A stretch of DNA of 64,000 nt from Ancylomarina sp963977525 (GCA_963977525.1 CAXBPC010000003.1:62001-126000), one strand, 5' to 3'. Positions 54,071 to 63,278 are shown, counted from the stretch's first letter. Notes: generated by a model not told the origin, from the letters alone. Program-made: numbers and translations.

Positions 54071-55018
54071 ATGAATACTATAGTAATCACTATTCTTGCT
54101 TTGTGTGCTATTGGAGTTGCTGCGGCAATCATCCTATACTTTGTAGCGCAAAAATTCAAAGTGTATGAAGATCCTCGTATCGACGAAGTAGAAGAAGCAT
54201 TACCTGCTGCCAACTGCGGTGCTTGTGGCCACCCAGGATGTAGAGGTTTCGCCGAAGCCTTGGTTAAGGCCGACGACATTTCAAAAATGAATTGTCCTGT
54301 TGGTGGAGCAGCAGTCATGTCGCATGTTGGTGCCCTATTAGGACACGATGTGAAAGCTGCTGACCCAACAGTTGCTGTTGTGCGTTGTAACGGAACTTGC
54401 GAAAACCGTCCAAAAACAAATATCTACGATGGAGCAACATCTTGTACAATTGCTGCCTCACTATATTCTGGCGACACGGGTTGTCAATATGGATGTTTAG
54501 GTCTAGGCGAATGTGTTGATGCTTGTAATTTCGATGCCATGTATATGGATAAAGAAACTGGCTTACCAGTTATTATCGAAGATAAGTGTGTATCATGTGG
54601 CGCTTGTGTTAAAGCTTGTCCAAACAGCATTATCGAACTTAGAAAAAAAGGTCCTAAGAGTCGCCGTATTTTCGTTTCGTGTGTAAACAAAGATAAAGGT
54701 GGTATCGCTAAAAAGGCTTGTTCTGTAGCTTGTATTGGTTGTGGTAAATGTGTGAAAGAATGTCCATTCGACGCTATTACACTTGAAAATAATCTGGCTT
54801 ATATTGATTACGACAAATGTAAATTGTGTCGCAAATGTGTTATAGTTTGTCCAACTCATGCTATTCATGAGTTAAACTTTCCACCACGTAAGGAAAAGCC
54901 TGCTGCTAAACCTACTGCTGCAACTGTAAAACCTGTTGCCAAACCAGTAGCTAAGCCTGAAGCAGATACAGCTGTAAAAAGCGAAGATAAAGAAAACGGA
55001 ACATCTGATAACAAATAA
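54071..55018 (+). CDS. rnfB: Rnf electron transport complex subunit B
   Basis: 315 residues. N-terminal membrane helix, then the 4Fe-4S domain (ANCGACGHPGCRGFAEAL...MNCPVGG), then ferredoxin-type clusters CVSCGACVKACP, CIGCGKCVKECP and CKLCRKCVIVCP, plus a partial CLGLGECVDAC. The C-terminal 40 residues are a Lys/Pro/Ala-rich low-complexity tail. RnfB takes electrons from ferredoxin. Confidence 0.96.
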   Translation: MNTIVITILALCAIGVAAAIILYFVAQKFKVYEDPRIDEVEEALPAANCGACGHPGCRGFAEALVKADDISKMNCPVGGAAVMSHVGALLGHDVKAADPTVAVVRCNGTCENRPKTNIYDGATSCTIAASLYSGDTGCQYGCLGLGECVDACNFDAMYMDKETGLPVIIEDKCVSCGACVKACPNSIIELRKKGPKSRRIFVSCVNKDKGGIAKKACSVACIGCGKCVKECPFDAITLENNLAYIDYDKCKLCRKCVIVCPTHAIHELNFPPRKEKPAAKPTAATVKPVAKPVAKPEADTAVKSEDKENGTSDNK

Positions 55019-55020
55019 AT

Positions 55021-55036
55021 AGGAGGACAATCAGTG
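55021..55036 (+). promoter_or_regulatory. Strong Shine-Dalgarno before GTG start of rnfC
   Basis: AGGAGG at 55021-55026 with a 7-nt spacer to GTG at 55034. Most genes here lack a purine-rich site, so its presence together with a GTG start fixes the rnfC start. Confidence 0.75.
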
Positions 55037-56362
55037 TTAAAAACATTTTCAATAGGGGGTATTCATCCAGAAGAAAATAAACTTTCTGCTCAAAGTGCAA
55101 TCCAAGAATTGCCAATCCCTAAAATAGCAACTATTCCAATTGCTCAACATATTGGAGCTCCTGCTAAAGCTATCGTTAAAAAAGGCGATGAAGTTAAAGT
55201 AGGCCAAGTTATAGCTCAATCATCAGGCTTTGTATCTGCCAACATTCACTCTTCAGTATCGGGAACGGTATTTAAGGTAGATGATGTAATGGATGCTACA
55301 GGTTTTCGTCGCACATCCATCATTATTAAAGTTGATGGCGATGAGTGGTTAGAGCATATTGACAGAAGTGAAGATCTTGTAACTGAGATTACTCACACTA
55401 AGGAAGAAATCATCAAACGAGTTGGCGATGCTGGTATTGTTGGACTTGGTGGTGCAACCTTCCCTGCTCATGTGAAGCTTTCAGTTCCTCCTGGTAAAAC
55501 TGCAGAGGTTCTTGTTATCAATGCTGTTGAGTGTGAGCCTTATTTGACTTCAGACCATAGAGTGATGCTTGAGAAAGCAGACCAAATTATGGTTGGAATC
55601 CAAATTCTCATGAAAGCACTTGAGGTTAATAGAGCCATCGTAGGTATTGAGAACAACAAGCCTGATGCAATTGCTCATATGACTCAAATTGCAACAAAAT
55701 ACACAGGTATTGAAGTTTGTCCTTTAAAAACACAATACCCTCAAGGTGGTGAAAAGCAATTGATTTCTGCAACCCTGAATCGTGAAGTTCCTTCAGGAGC
55801 TCTTCCTATTGAAGTAGGTGCTGTGGTACAAAATGTAGGAACTGCATTTGCTGTTTACGAAGCTATTCAAAAGAACAAACCCTTGTTCGAGCGTGTAGCT
55901 ACAGTCACTGGAAAATCATTAAAGAATCCATCAAACTGGAAATTCAGAGTAGGAACACCTGTTAGCGATATTATCGAAGCTGCTGGTGGTTTACCAGAAG
56001 ATACAGCTAAAATTGTTGGTGGTGGTCCAATGATGGGTAAAGCATTAGTAAGCATTGATGTGCCTTTAACTAAAGGTAGTTCGGGATTACTATTATTAGC
56101 TCAGGAAGAAACTGCTCGTAAAGCAACTAAAGCATGTATCCGTTGTGGTAAATGTGTTTCAGTTTGTCCTATGGGATTAGAGCCATACTTACTTATGGTA
56201 TTAGCTGATAAAAAAGAATACGACAGACTTGAAAACGATGCTATAATGGATTGTATCGAGTGTGGTTCTTGTAGTTTTACTTGTCCTGCAACCCGACCTC
56301 TTTTGGATTATATCCGATTGGGTAAAGGTAAGGTTGGTCAGATTATGAGATCTAGGAAATAA
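55034..56362 (+). CDS. rnfC: Rnf electron transport complex subunit C
   Basis: 442 residues from a GTG start with an AGGAGG ribosome site. NADH/FMN-binding fold: GDAGIVGLGGATFPAHVKLS, NAVECEPYLTSDHR, PQGGEKQLI, then two 4Fe-4S clusters, CIRCGKCVSVCP and CIECGSCSFTCP. Catalyses NAD+ reduction at the end of the Rnf chain. Confidence 0.96.
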   Translation: MLKTFSIGGIHPEENKLSAQSAIQELPIPKIATIPIAQHIGAPAKAIVKKGDEVKVGQVIAQSSGFVSANIHSSVSGTVFKVDDVMDATGFRRTSIIIKVDGDEWLEHIDRSEDLVTEITHTKEEIIKRVGDAGIVGLGGATFPAHVKLSVPPGKTAEVLVINAVECEPYLTSDHRVMLEKADQIMVGIQILMKALEVNRAIVGIENNKPDAIAHMTQIATKYTGIEVCPLKTQYPQGGEKQLISATLNREVPSGALPIEVGAVVQNVGTAFAVYEAIQKNKPLFERVATVTGKSLKNPSNWKFRVGTPVSDIIEAAGGLPEDTAKIVGGGPMMGKALVSIDVPLTKGSSGLLLLAQEETARKATKACIRCGKCVSVCPMGLEPYLLMVLADKKEYDRLENDAIMDCIECGSCSFTCPATRPLLDYIRLGKGKVGQIMRSRK

Positions 56363-56371
56363 AAGAATAAG

Positions 56372-56418
56372 AGTACTTGGAGTACTTGGAATGCCTAGAA
56401 TACTTAAAGTTAAAAGTA
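56372..56418. repeat. 9-bp tandem repeats, left inverted array of the inserted gene
   Basis: AGTACTTGG twice, then AATGCCTAG, AATACTTAA, AGTTAAAAG: consecutive 9-mers of one degenerate unit. The last 18 bp (TACTTAAAGTTAAAAGTA, 56401-56418) end exactly at the ATG of the four-helix-bundle gene and are inverted at 56804-56821. Confidence 0.8.
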
Positions 56419-56778
56419 ATGGATAATAAAGAATTCGGTAATCAGTTAGAAAAAAGAACAAAATTATTTGCTCTTAGTATAATTAAACTATCCGTTTCTT
56501 TACCCAATACACCTGAAAGTAGAGTGATTAAAAATCAAATTACAAAATCAGGAACAAGTGTAGGTGCCAATTACAGGGAAGCAAATAGATCTAGAAGCAA
56601 AGCTGATTTCAAGAATAAAATCAAAATCAGTGAAAGCGAAGCTAGTGAAACAGTTTATTGGTTAGAACTCATTGAAGAAATGAACTGGGTAGCTTATGAC
56701 AAGCTAAAATCAATTCTTGTTGAAGCAAACGAGATTTTGGCAATATTTACATCTATTAGCAATAAACTAAAAAGTTAA
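56419..56778 (+). CDS. Four-helix-bundle protein (23S rRNA intervening-sequence family)
   Basis: 119 residues from MDNKEFGNQLEKRTKLF: NTPESRVIKNQITKSGTSVGANYREANRSRSKADFKNKIKISESEASETVYWLELI is the signature of the S23/IVP family. Those proteins are encoded by intervening sequences in rRNA and by dispersed copies in Bacteroidota. The start is set by the end of the left repeat array. It interrupts the rnf operon between rnfC and rnfD, but the operon stays intact and on the same strand. Role unknown; probably a mobile passenger. Confidence 0.88.
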   Translation: MDNKEFGNQLEKRTKLFALSIIKLSVSLPNTPESRVIKNQITKSGTSVGANYREANRSRSKADFKNKIKISESEASETVYWLELIEEMNWVAYDKLKSILVEANEILAIFTSISNKLKS

Positions 56779-56785
56779 ACAATTG

Positions 56786-56825
56786 ACTCTAAGTACTCAT
56801 AAATACTTTTAACTCTAAGTACTAA
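56786..56825. repeat. 9-bp repeats, right inverted array of the inserted gene
   Basis: Reads CTCTAAGTACT, then a spacer, then TACTTTTAACTCTAAGTA (56804-56821), the inverted counterpart of 56401-56418 with one mismatch in 18. On the minus strand the units are AGTACTTAG and AGTTAAAAG. Confidence 0.8.
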
Positions 56826-56852
56826 AATATAACTAATTAATATCTAATAAAT

Positions 56853-57848
56853 ATGAACACCAAAGTACTTATCGCACCATCGCCACACATACACAGTGGA
56901 GATTCCATACAGAAAAACATGTATGGTGTGGTTTTCGCGATGCTTCCGGCTCTTCTATTATCTTTCTATTACTTTGGTTTGGGTTCCATTATTGTTACCC
57001 TTACTGCCGTTGCATCATGTTATCTTTTCGAATTCTTAATTCAAAAATATTTACTTAACGTTGAACCTACAATTAAGGATGGTTCAGCTTTAATAACCGG
57101 TATTCTTTTGGCATTTAACATGCCTGCCAACCTGCCAATATGGATTATCATTATTGGAGCCTTGGTTGCTATTGGTATTGGTAAACTGACTTTTGGAGGA
57201 TTAGGAAACAACGTTTTCAATCCTGCGCTGGTAGGACGTGTTTTCCTATTAATCTCCTTTCCTGTTCAAATGACTTCTTGGCCTAAAGCTTTAGGTTTCG
57301 AAACTTCATATCTTGATGCTGAAACTGGTGCGACACCTCTTGCGGTTATCAAGGAAGGCTTAAACAAAGGGGATTCTCTAACTGACTTAATGGCTCAACT
57401 CCCATCAAATGTGGATATGTTCCTTGGAAACATGGGTGGTTCAATAGGTGAAGTTGCTGGTGCAGCAATTGTACTAGGCTTAATCTACATGTTAGTTAAA
57501 AAGATTATCACTTGGCATATTCCTGTATCAATCATTGCGACTGTTGCTATTTTCTCTGGCATTCTTAATATGACTAATCCAGAAGCTTATGCAGGACCAG
57601 CTTTCCATATTCTAACAGGTGGTTTATTATTGGGTGCTATTTTCATGGCAACCGATTATGTGACTTCGCCAATGTCGAATAAGGGTATGTTGATCTACGG
57701 TATCGGAATTGGTTTATTAACCGTTGTGATTCGTGTATTCGGAGCTTATCCTGAAGGGGTATCATTTGCTATTCTTATCATGAATGGATTTGTACCTCTT
57801 ATTAATGTATATGTTAAACCTAAGCGTTTCGGCGAAAAAAGGAAATAA
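56853..57848 (+). CDS. rnfD: Rnf electron transport complex subunit D
   Basis: 331-residue membrane protein with about nine helices. SPHIHSGDSIQKNMYGVVFAMLPALL opens it, and TGATPLAVIK contains the covalent flavin-binding threonine of the SGAT-type motif. Na+ or H+ translocating core of the complex. 74 nt after the inserted gene; next gene follows at 2 nt. Confidence 0.96.
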   Translation: MNTKVLIAPSPHIHSGDSIQKNMYGVVFAMLPALLLSFYYFGLGSIIVTLTAVASCYLFEFLIQKYLLNVEPTIKDGSALITGILLAFNMPANLPIWIIIIGALVAIGIGKLTFGGLGNNVFNPALVGRVFLLISFPVQMTSWPKALGFETSYLDAETGATPLAVIKEGLNKGDSLTDLMAQLPSNVDMFLGNMGGSIGEVAGAAIVLGLIYMLVKKIITWHIPVSIIATVAIFSGILNMTNPEAYAGPAFHILTGGLLLGAIFMATDYVTSPMSNKGMLIYGIGIGLLTVVIRVFGAYPEGVSFAILIMNGFVPLINVYVKPKRFGEKRK

Positions 57849-57850
57849 TC

Positions 57851-58546
57851 ATGGCTGGTAAAAAAGAATCTACGTTTATAAATATGGTTCTGGTGTTATT
57901 TATAATAACACTGGTAGCATCAGCTGCTTTGGGTGGTCTTTACGAACTAACCAAAGAACCGATTGCAGCTGCAAAGCTGACTAAGAAATTAAAAGCAATT
58001 AAAGAGGTTGTTCCCGCTTTTGACAACAACCCAAGCGAGGAAATGTACGAAGTTGCTATGCCTAGCGGCGATAAGCTTGAATTTTATCCTGCAAAGAAGG
58101 ATGAGAAATTGGTGGGTACAGCTGTAAAAACATTCACAACCAATGGCTTTTCAGGATATGTATGGATTATGGTGGGTTTTAAACCCGATGGAACCATCAA
58201 TAACTATTCAGTTTTAGAGCATAAAGAAACGCCTGGTTTGGGTACTAAAATGGCCGATTGGTTTAAGCCTGTTGACCCTACAACAGTGCAATTGAGCTTG
58301 GTTGAAAATTTGGGTAATATTTTAGGTTTTAAATCCGAAGATTCAAATCAAGAATCAAAAGGAGATACTAAAAGTATTGTTGGAAAAAACCCTGAAACTA
58401 CAAAGCTTATTGTCAGCAAAGATGGTGGCGATATTGATGCCATTACAGCTGCAACTATCAGTTCTCGTGCTTTTCTAGAGGCTGTACAAACAGCATATAA
58501 CGAGTATATGAAAAATCAAACGAAGGAGGAAACAAGCAATGAATAA
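57851..58546 (+). CDS. rnfG: Rnf electron transport complex subunit G
   Basis: 231 residues. One N-terminal membrane helix, then periplasmic FMN-binding domain with GFSGYVWIMVGF, HKETPGLGTKM and DAITAATISSRA, where TAAT replaces the more common SGAT flavinylation motif. Overlaps rnfE by 8 nt. Confidence 0.95.
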   Translation: MAGKKESTFINMVLVLFIITLVASAALGGLYELTKEPIAAAKLTKKLKAIKEVVPAFDNNPSEEMYEVAMPSGDKLEFYPAKKDEKLVGTAVKTFTTNGFSGYVWIMVGFKPDGTINNYSVLEHKETPGLGTKMADWFKPVDPTTVQLSLVENLGNILGFKSEDSNQESKGDTKSIVGKNPETTKLIVSKDGGDIDAITAATISSRAFLEAVQTAYNEYMKNQTKEETSNE

Positions 58547-59123
58547 CTGGCAGAATTTTTCAAGAGGATTTTTTAAGGAGAATGCAGTTTTTGTATTGCT
58601 TCTTGGGATGTGTCCAACATTGGGTGTGACCTCATCTGCGATTAATGGTTTAGGTATGGGCTTGGCAACAACCTTTGTACTGATCATGTCGAACCTTGTG
58701 ATCTCATTGGTGAGTGGTATGATTCCTGATAAAGTGAAGATCCCATCGTTTATTGTAATTATTGCCTCATTTGTAACTATCGTTGATCTTGTTATGGCTG
58801 GTTATGTACCTGCTCTTCATGCTCAATTAGGCGTGTTTATTCCACTGATTGTTGTTAACTGTGTGGTACTTGGTCGTGCCGAAGCATTTGCTTCTAAAAA
58901 CAAATTGGTTCCTTCAATTATAGATGGTGCTGGTATGGGACTTGGTTTCTCTATGGCATTAACCATGCTTGGTGCTGTTCGCGAATTATTAGGGACAGGT
59001 AAAGTATTCAATTTTCCTATTTTCAGCGAAAGTTATGGCATGTTAATATTCGTTTTAGCCCCAGGTGCATTCATAGCATTGGGCTATCTAATTGCATTTA
59101 TCAACCAATTAAGAAAAGCTTAA
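58539..59123 (+). CDS. rnfE: Rnf electron transport complex subunit E
   Basis: 194-residue polytopic membrane protein; FSRGFFKENAVFVLLLGMCPTLGVTSSAINGLGMGLAT and AFASKNKLVPSIIDGAGMGLGF are conserved RsxE/NqrD features. One of two related membrane subunits; starts inside the end of rnfG. Confidence 0.96.
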   Translation: MNNWQNFSRGFFKENAVFVLLLGMCPTLGVTSSAINGLGMGLATTFVLIMSNLVISLVSGMIPDKVKIPSFIVIIASFVTIVDLVMAGYVPALHAQLGVFIPLIVVNCVVLGRAEAFASKNKLVPSIIDGAGMGLGFSMALTMLGAVRELLGTGKVFNFPIFSESYGMLIFVLAPGAFIALGYLIAFINQLRKA

Positions 59124-59136
59124 AAGAGATATTATC

Positions 59137-59709
59137 ATGGAATATATTGTAATAATTATATCAGCCATATTCGTTAATAACGTTGTATTGGCACAATTCC
59201 TTGGAATTTGTCCTTTCCTTGGTGTATCGAAAAAGGTATCTACCGCTGTAGGTATGACAGGAGCCGTAACCTTTGTTATGATTCTGGCAACCATTGTTAC
59301 CTATTTGATTCAAAAATATATATTGGATGCTTTTGGTATTGGTTTTATGCAAACCATCTCCTTTATTTTGGTGATTGCTGCCTTAGTACAATTGGTTGAG
59401 ATTATCCTTAAAAAAGTAAGTCCTCCTTTGTATCAGGCATTGGGTGTGTTTCTACCATTAATCACAACCAACTGTGCTATTCTAGGTGTAGCTATCATGA
59501 CCATTCAGAAAGATTACGACTTGCTTGAAGCAGTTGTATTCTCAGGAGCATCTGCAATTGGTTTTGGATTAGCTTTAGTGCTGTTTGCAGGAATACGAGA
59601 GCATCTTGATCTTGTTGAACTACCTAAAGGTATTAAAGGGACTCCTGCGGCTCTTATTGTTGCAGGTTTACTTGCAATGGCCTTTATGGGATTCTCAGGG
59701 ATCGTTTAA
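59137..59709 (+). CDS. rnfA: Rnf electron transport complex subunit A
   Basis: 190-residue polytopic membrane protein, NNVVLAQFLGICPFLGVSKKVSTAVGMTGAVTFVM and LGVFLPLITTNCAILGVAIM as in RsxA/NqrE. Contains the paired cysteines likely to carry the membrane iron-sulphur centre shared with RnfE. Last gene of the operon, followed by a terminator. Confidence 0.96.
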   Translation: MEYIVIIISAIFVNNVVLAQFLGICPFLGVSKKVSTAVGMTGAVTFVMILATIVTYLIQKYILDAFGIGFMQTISFILVIAALVQLVEIILKKVSPPLYQALGVFLPLITTNCAILGVAIMTIQKDYDLLEAVVFSGASAIGFGLALVLFAGIREHLDLVELPKGIKGTPAALIVAGLLAMAFMGFSGIV

Positions 59710-59811
59710 CAAAAAAATATAGGTTATTTAGAATATTGTACTATATTCGTACTTTGTTTTAGAAATAACCTAAATCCCCATATAATCGTGCCCCGGGCAC
59801 ACAAGAAAAAC

Positions 59812-59848
59812 CAGCCAGTTCGAACTATCGAGCTGGCTGATTTTTTTT
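59812..59848. terminator. Terminator of the rnf operon
   Basis: CAGCCAGTTCGA pairs (one G-U) with TCGAGCTGGCTG and is followed by a run of T residues. Good stem of 12 bp. Confidence 0.88.
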
Positions 59849-60090
59849 ATTGCCATTCATAAAACTTATCAACCTTCCATGTAAAGGATTATTATTGATG
59901 TAGTCTCTGATTTTATGAAAGGCTGCATCATTTCGTCTAATATGATCTTGAAATCGAGATTGCCATTTAAAATCTGTATGGATTTTTCTGGCATTTTTTG
60001 TTACACCAATTTTTAAACCACGAATAATTGATGCCCGATTTTTTTGATTGAGGACCAAATTTATTTTTATAATCACCACCCGTAGAGATG
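59825..60090 (-). pseudogene. Degenerate REP-associated tyrosine transposase (IS200-like), 3' end
   Basis: The C-terminal half of a Y1 transposase is recognisable: SIIRGLKIGVTKNARKI, FKWQSRFQDHIRRNDAAFHKIRDYINNNPL. Upstream the frame is shifted: GDYKNKFGPQSK reads in another frame and joins ASIIRG at a run of A's. The N-terminal HUH motif and catalytic Tyr region are missing. A partial palindrome with GCAATGCATTGC near 60090-60101 is like the flanking REP element. Confidence 0.75.
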
Positions 60091-60260
60091 CAATGCATTG
60101 CGAATCAATGTGCGTATTGTATTCATTTTCACCAATTGTAATAATCTTAATTACTAACTAATAAGGGATTCATTATTAAATATGGCCTGCTGGTGCTTAT
60201 AAGTTGAGCTAAGTTATCAATCTCGATAGCTATAGGGAGCTTGTCACCGCCCATGACAAT

Positions 60261-61253
60261 TTAATTTTTGTTGTGTGTAGATTTTATTTCCGAATCTGGA
60301 ATTAATAATATCTTACTAGAGCTTTTACCATCTTCTAAAAATTCGTGTGCGCTTTTTCCTTCCGATAATTTAAATTGGACAGGTTCTTTAATTTTAACTA
60401 CGCCATCTTTTATTAGTTGGAATAGTTTTTTTGCTCTGGTTCTCCGCTCTTTTTCATTTGTTAAGTAACTCCATAAATCTCCTCCTGAAAGGGTTTTGCT
60501 TGTATCCATTAACATTCTTGGATCAACTGGTTTTGGATCTCCTCCGCTCATGCCATAAAAAACAACATGTCCACAATCTTTAGTTACTTCAAAGCTATCC
60601 ATCAAGGTTGAACCTACACTATCAAATACAACATCAACACCTTTTTGGTTGGTTATATTCATTATTTGAGTTTTCCAGTTGTCATTTAATTCTATTGCAT
60701 AATCGGCTTTGCAATTCAAAATGGTCTTTAGTTTATCTTTATTTCGTGATAAACCAATTACAGTTGCCCCTTTTGATTTACAAAGTTGAATTAAAACTTG
60801 ACCTACACCGCCTGATGCAGCGTGAATAAGAATAGTTTCTCCACTTTTAACATTATAACTGTCACTGCATAAATAATGAGCCGTTAAACCCTGCAAAAGA
60901 ACAGAAGCCGCTAATGGATAATCAATATTATTTGGAATTGGAATAGCGTGTGTATCTGGAATTGTAATAAATTCTGCATTAGAAAAGGGTACATCGGTAT
61001 ATGCAATTTTATCTCCGACTTTATACTTATCCGATTTAGATTCCACAACAATTCCTGCTCCTTCATACCCTGCAATAAAAGGTGGTTCTCCTTTTAAATG
61101 GTAATTGCCTTTTCTTCTGTATATGTCGGCAAAGTTTAATCCAATTGCTTTATTTTTTAATAGTATCTCGTTGTCTTTAATTTGTGGTTTTGCTATTTCT
61201 ATATATTCCAGAACATCTGGTGAGCCAAATTTTGAAAAAGTCAATGCTTTCAT
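60261..61253 (-). CDS. Quinone oxidoreductase-like medium-chain dehydrogenase
   Basis: 330 residues. FSKFGSPDVLEYIEIAKP, GLNFADIYRRKGNYHL, and the NADPH-binding HAASGGVGQVLIQLCKSKGA match the zinc-independent QOR branch of the MDR superfamily: no structural-zinc cysteines are seen. Uses NADPH to reduce quinones or enals. Confidence 0.9.
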   Translation of the reverse strand: MKALTFSKFGSPDVLEYIEIAKPQIKDNEILLKNKAIGLNFADIYRRKGNYHLKGEPPFIAGYEGAGIVVESKSDKYKVGDKIAYTDVPFSNAEFITIPDTHAIPIPNNIDYPLAASVLLQGLTAHYLCSDSYNVKSGETILIHAASGGVGQVLIQLCKSKGATVIGLSRNKDKLKTILNCKADYAIELNDNWKTQIMNITNQKGVDVVFDSVGSTLMDSFEVTKDCGHVVFYGMSGGDPKPVDPRMLMDTSKTLSGGDLWSYLTNEKERRTRAKKLFQLIKDGVVKIKEPVQFKLSEGKSAHEFLEDGKSSSKILLIPDSEIKSTHNKN

Positions 61254-61427
61254 ATTGTCTTTATAATTATATGGTTTAAATTACGGTAAATTGTATGTGG
61301 CGGAGCGGATTACGGGAGAATATCTTTTCAACACACCACGAAGTTTATGCGAGAGAAAAATTCCCAAATTTACACCTAACCCGCTCTGACATATACAAAA
61401 TGTTATATGCCGAATTTATACTTGATT

Positions 61428-63278
61428 TCACTTGTTTGGAATATTAGTTAAAATTTTAATTCCACTTTTTTCCATAAGTTCACTAGCGTTAAAATCATTA
61501 CATATACCTGGATGAAGTTCATAGCTGAAAATCATTGAATTATCTTTAATCTCACTATTAAAACTATAATTTGTAACTAACATTTTATTCCCTGATAGTT
61601 TTGCAAGTTCAATATCGTGTGTTGCAATAATTCCTGACGTTTTGAGCTTACTTATTTGATTAATCAATGAAAAACCTCCTTTATGCCTATCTTCTGAGTT
61701 TGTTCCCTTAAACATCTCATCCAAAAGAAAAAATACATTGTGACTACTTTCTATCAGTTTCAGCATTTTTTCAATTCTACTTAATTCTGCATAAAAAGAG
61801 GAAATTCCTTCCTTCAAATTATCTTGGGTTCTCATACTCGTATATAATTTCAGGTTCGAAACCTGTCCATATTTTGCACAACAAGGTGCACCAGCTAAAG
61901 CCAAAACAAGGTTTACGCCTACGCTCCTTAAAAAAGTACTTTTCCCTCCCATATTGGAACCGGTAATCATAACAACATCACCTTGTCCCTCTGAGTGAAA
62001 ATTATTACTAACACGTTTATTAGAATTTATTAAAGGATGCCCCAACGATTCAAAATGTACGTAGTTGTTCTTTTCTGTTACCTCTGGAAATGTATATGAT
62101 GGGTTTGAATAGTAAAAACCTGCAAGACTATTTATTACTTCAAACTCACTTACTACTCTAGACCATGGTTTTAAAAACGCTTTATTCTTTGATTTCCATT
62201 TTTCTACTCTAATAATTAAATAAATATCAAGCAGTAGGAAACTGTTTAATAAAGAATAAAAAGGATTTCCTTTTATTGGCATCTTTATCTTATTTACACC
62301 TCTTTGCTCAGAAAATTCCAATAGTCTGCACAACTTATTAATTTCATTGTATGCTGAATATTTGCCTTTTATTAGTATTGATTGTAATTCGTATAATTTC
62401 TTTGACTTGAAACTTTCACTTTCAATTTTATTGATAAGTGTCAGATAACCTCTTAAAGTATTAATATTCTCTTGTGAGGTTTCAACGATATTATCGGCGA
62501 TGGGTTTTACTTTTTTTAAAATTCTGTTAATAATAAATAAAACAGTAATTAAGGGAAGCAAATAAATATACCAGTTTGATGAATCAAAATAAGGTATATA
62601 AAAATATAAGGCAAGAAAGGATAGAACCGAAAGGATTATTGCAACTGCTAAATAAGTTCGTCGATGTTTTAATAAAACAACAGGTGCTTCTACCCAATCT
62701 AACAATTTATAATAATCACTTTTTTTATTTTTAAAGTGCATGCCTGATGCCTGAAAATCTTGCCTCCAATCCAATTTTTGAGATAATTCTTTTATGGCTT
62801 TTTGTCTGTCATGTATTTCATAATTAGGTGCAGGTTCAGATAGCCATTCTGATAAGAGTATCATACCTGATTCTGTAGTTGTTCTATTTACTAATTGAAA
62901 AATGGAATGTTGTCCGAAAATATCTAAATCAGATGTGTATGGGTGATTTTGATTAATAAACTTATGTCCGGTATCAAATTCTTCCAGATTACATTTTCCT
63001 CTTAAAATTTCGGATTCATTTATTCCTTTCAGGAATGACGTATGTTTTCTCAAGTAAGCTATTTTGTTATGATGCTTGATGACTAAAGCAAAACATATTA
63101 TTGAAATAGGAAAAACAATAAAAAAGGGAGTAATTAGTTTACTACTAATCAAGTATATAAGAATGGTGCTTGAAATTACAAAAATAAATAGCCTAAGAAA
63201 TGAAATACGATTTAATATCTTACTTAGCTTAAGTAATTTGGCATCATACATTTTTATATTATCTCTATAAATTTTCAT
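61428..63278 (-). CDS. Membrane-anchored MutS-family ATPase
   Basis: 616 residues from the ATG at 63278. The TTG at 63311 is a weaker alternative. Four hydrophobic segments are visible, two near the N-terminus (LRLFIFVISSTILIYLIS, FFIVFPISIICFALVI) and two in the middle (about 210-260). The C-terminal third is MutS domain V: ITGSNMGGKSTFLRSVG (Walker A), LLDEMFKGTNSEDRHKGG (Walker B), GIIATHDIELAKLSG. It lacks the mismatch-recognition domain, so classical repair is unlikely. Role unknown; Bacteroidota carry this family widely. Confidence 0.85.
   Translation of the reverse strand: MKIYRDNIKMYDAKLLKLSKILNRISFLRLFIFVISSTILIYLISSKLITPFFIVFPISIICFALVIKHHNKIAYLRKHTSFLKGINESEILRGKCNLEEFDTGHKFINQNHPYTSDLDIFGQHSIFQLVNRTTTESGMILLSEWLSEPAPNYEIHDRQKAIKELSQKLDWRQDFQASGMHFKNKKSDYYKLLDWVEAPVVLLKHRRTYLAVAIILSVLSFLALYFYIPYFDSSNWYIYLLPLITVLFIINRILKKVKPIADNIVETSQENINTLRGYLTLINKIESESFKSKKLYELQSILIKGKYSAYNEINKLCRLLEFSEQRGVNKIKMPIKGNPFYSLLNSFLLLDIYLIIRVEKWKSKNKAFLKPWSRVVSEFEVINSLAGFYYSNPSYTFPEVTEKNNYVHFESLGHPLINSNKRVSNNFHSEGQGDVVMITGSNMGGKSTFLRSVGVNLVLALAGAPCCAKYGQVSNLKLYTSMRTQDNLKEGISSFYAELSRIEKMLKLIESSHNVFFLLDEMFKGTNSEDRHKGGFSLINQISKLKTSGIIATHDIELAKLSGNKMLVTNYSFNSEIKDNSMIFSYELHPGICNDFNASELMEKSGIKILTNIPNK

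Noticed and set aside
56419..56778. Diversity-generating retroelement accessory (Avd-like) gene
   Set aside because: Four-helix-bundle proteins resemble Avd, but there is no reverse transcriptase or template/variable repeat pair nearby.
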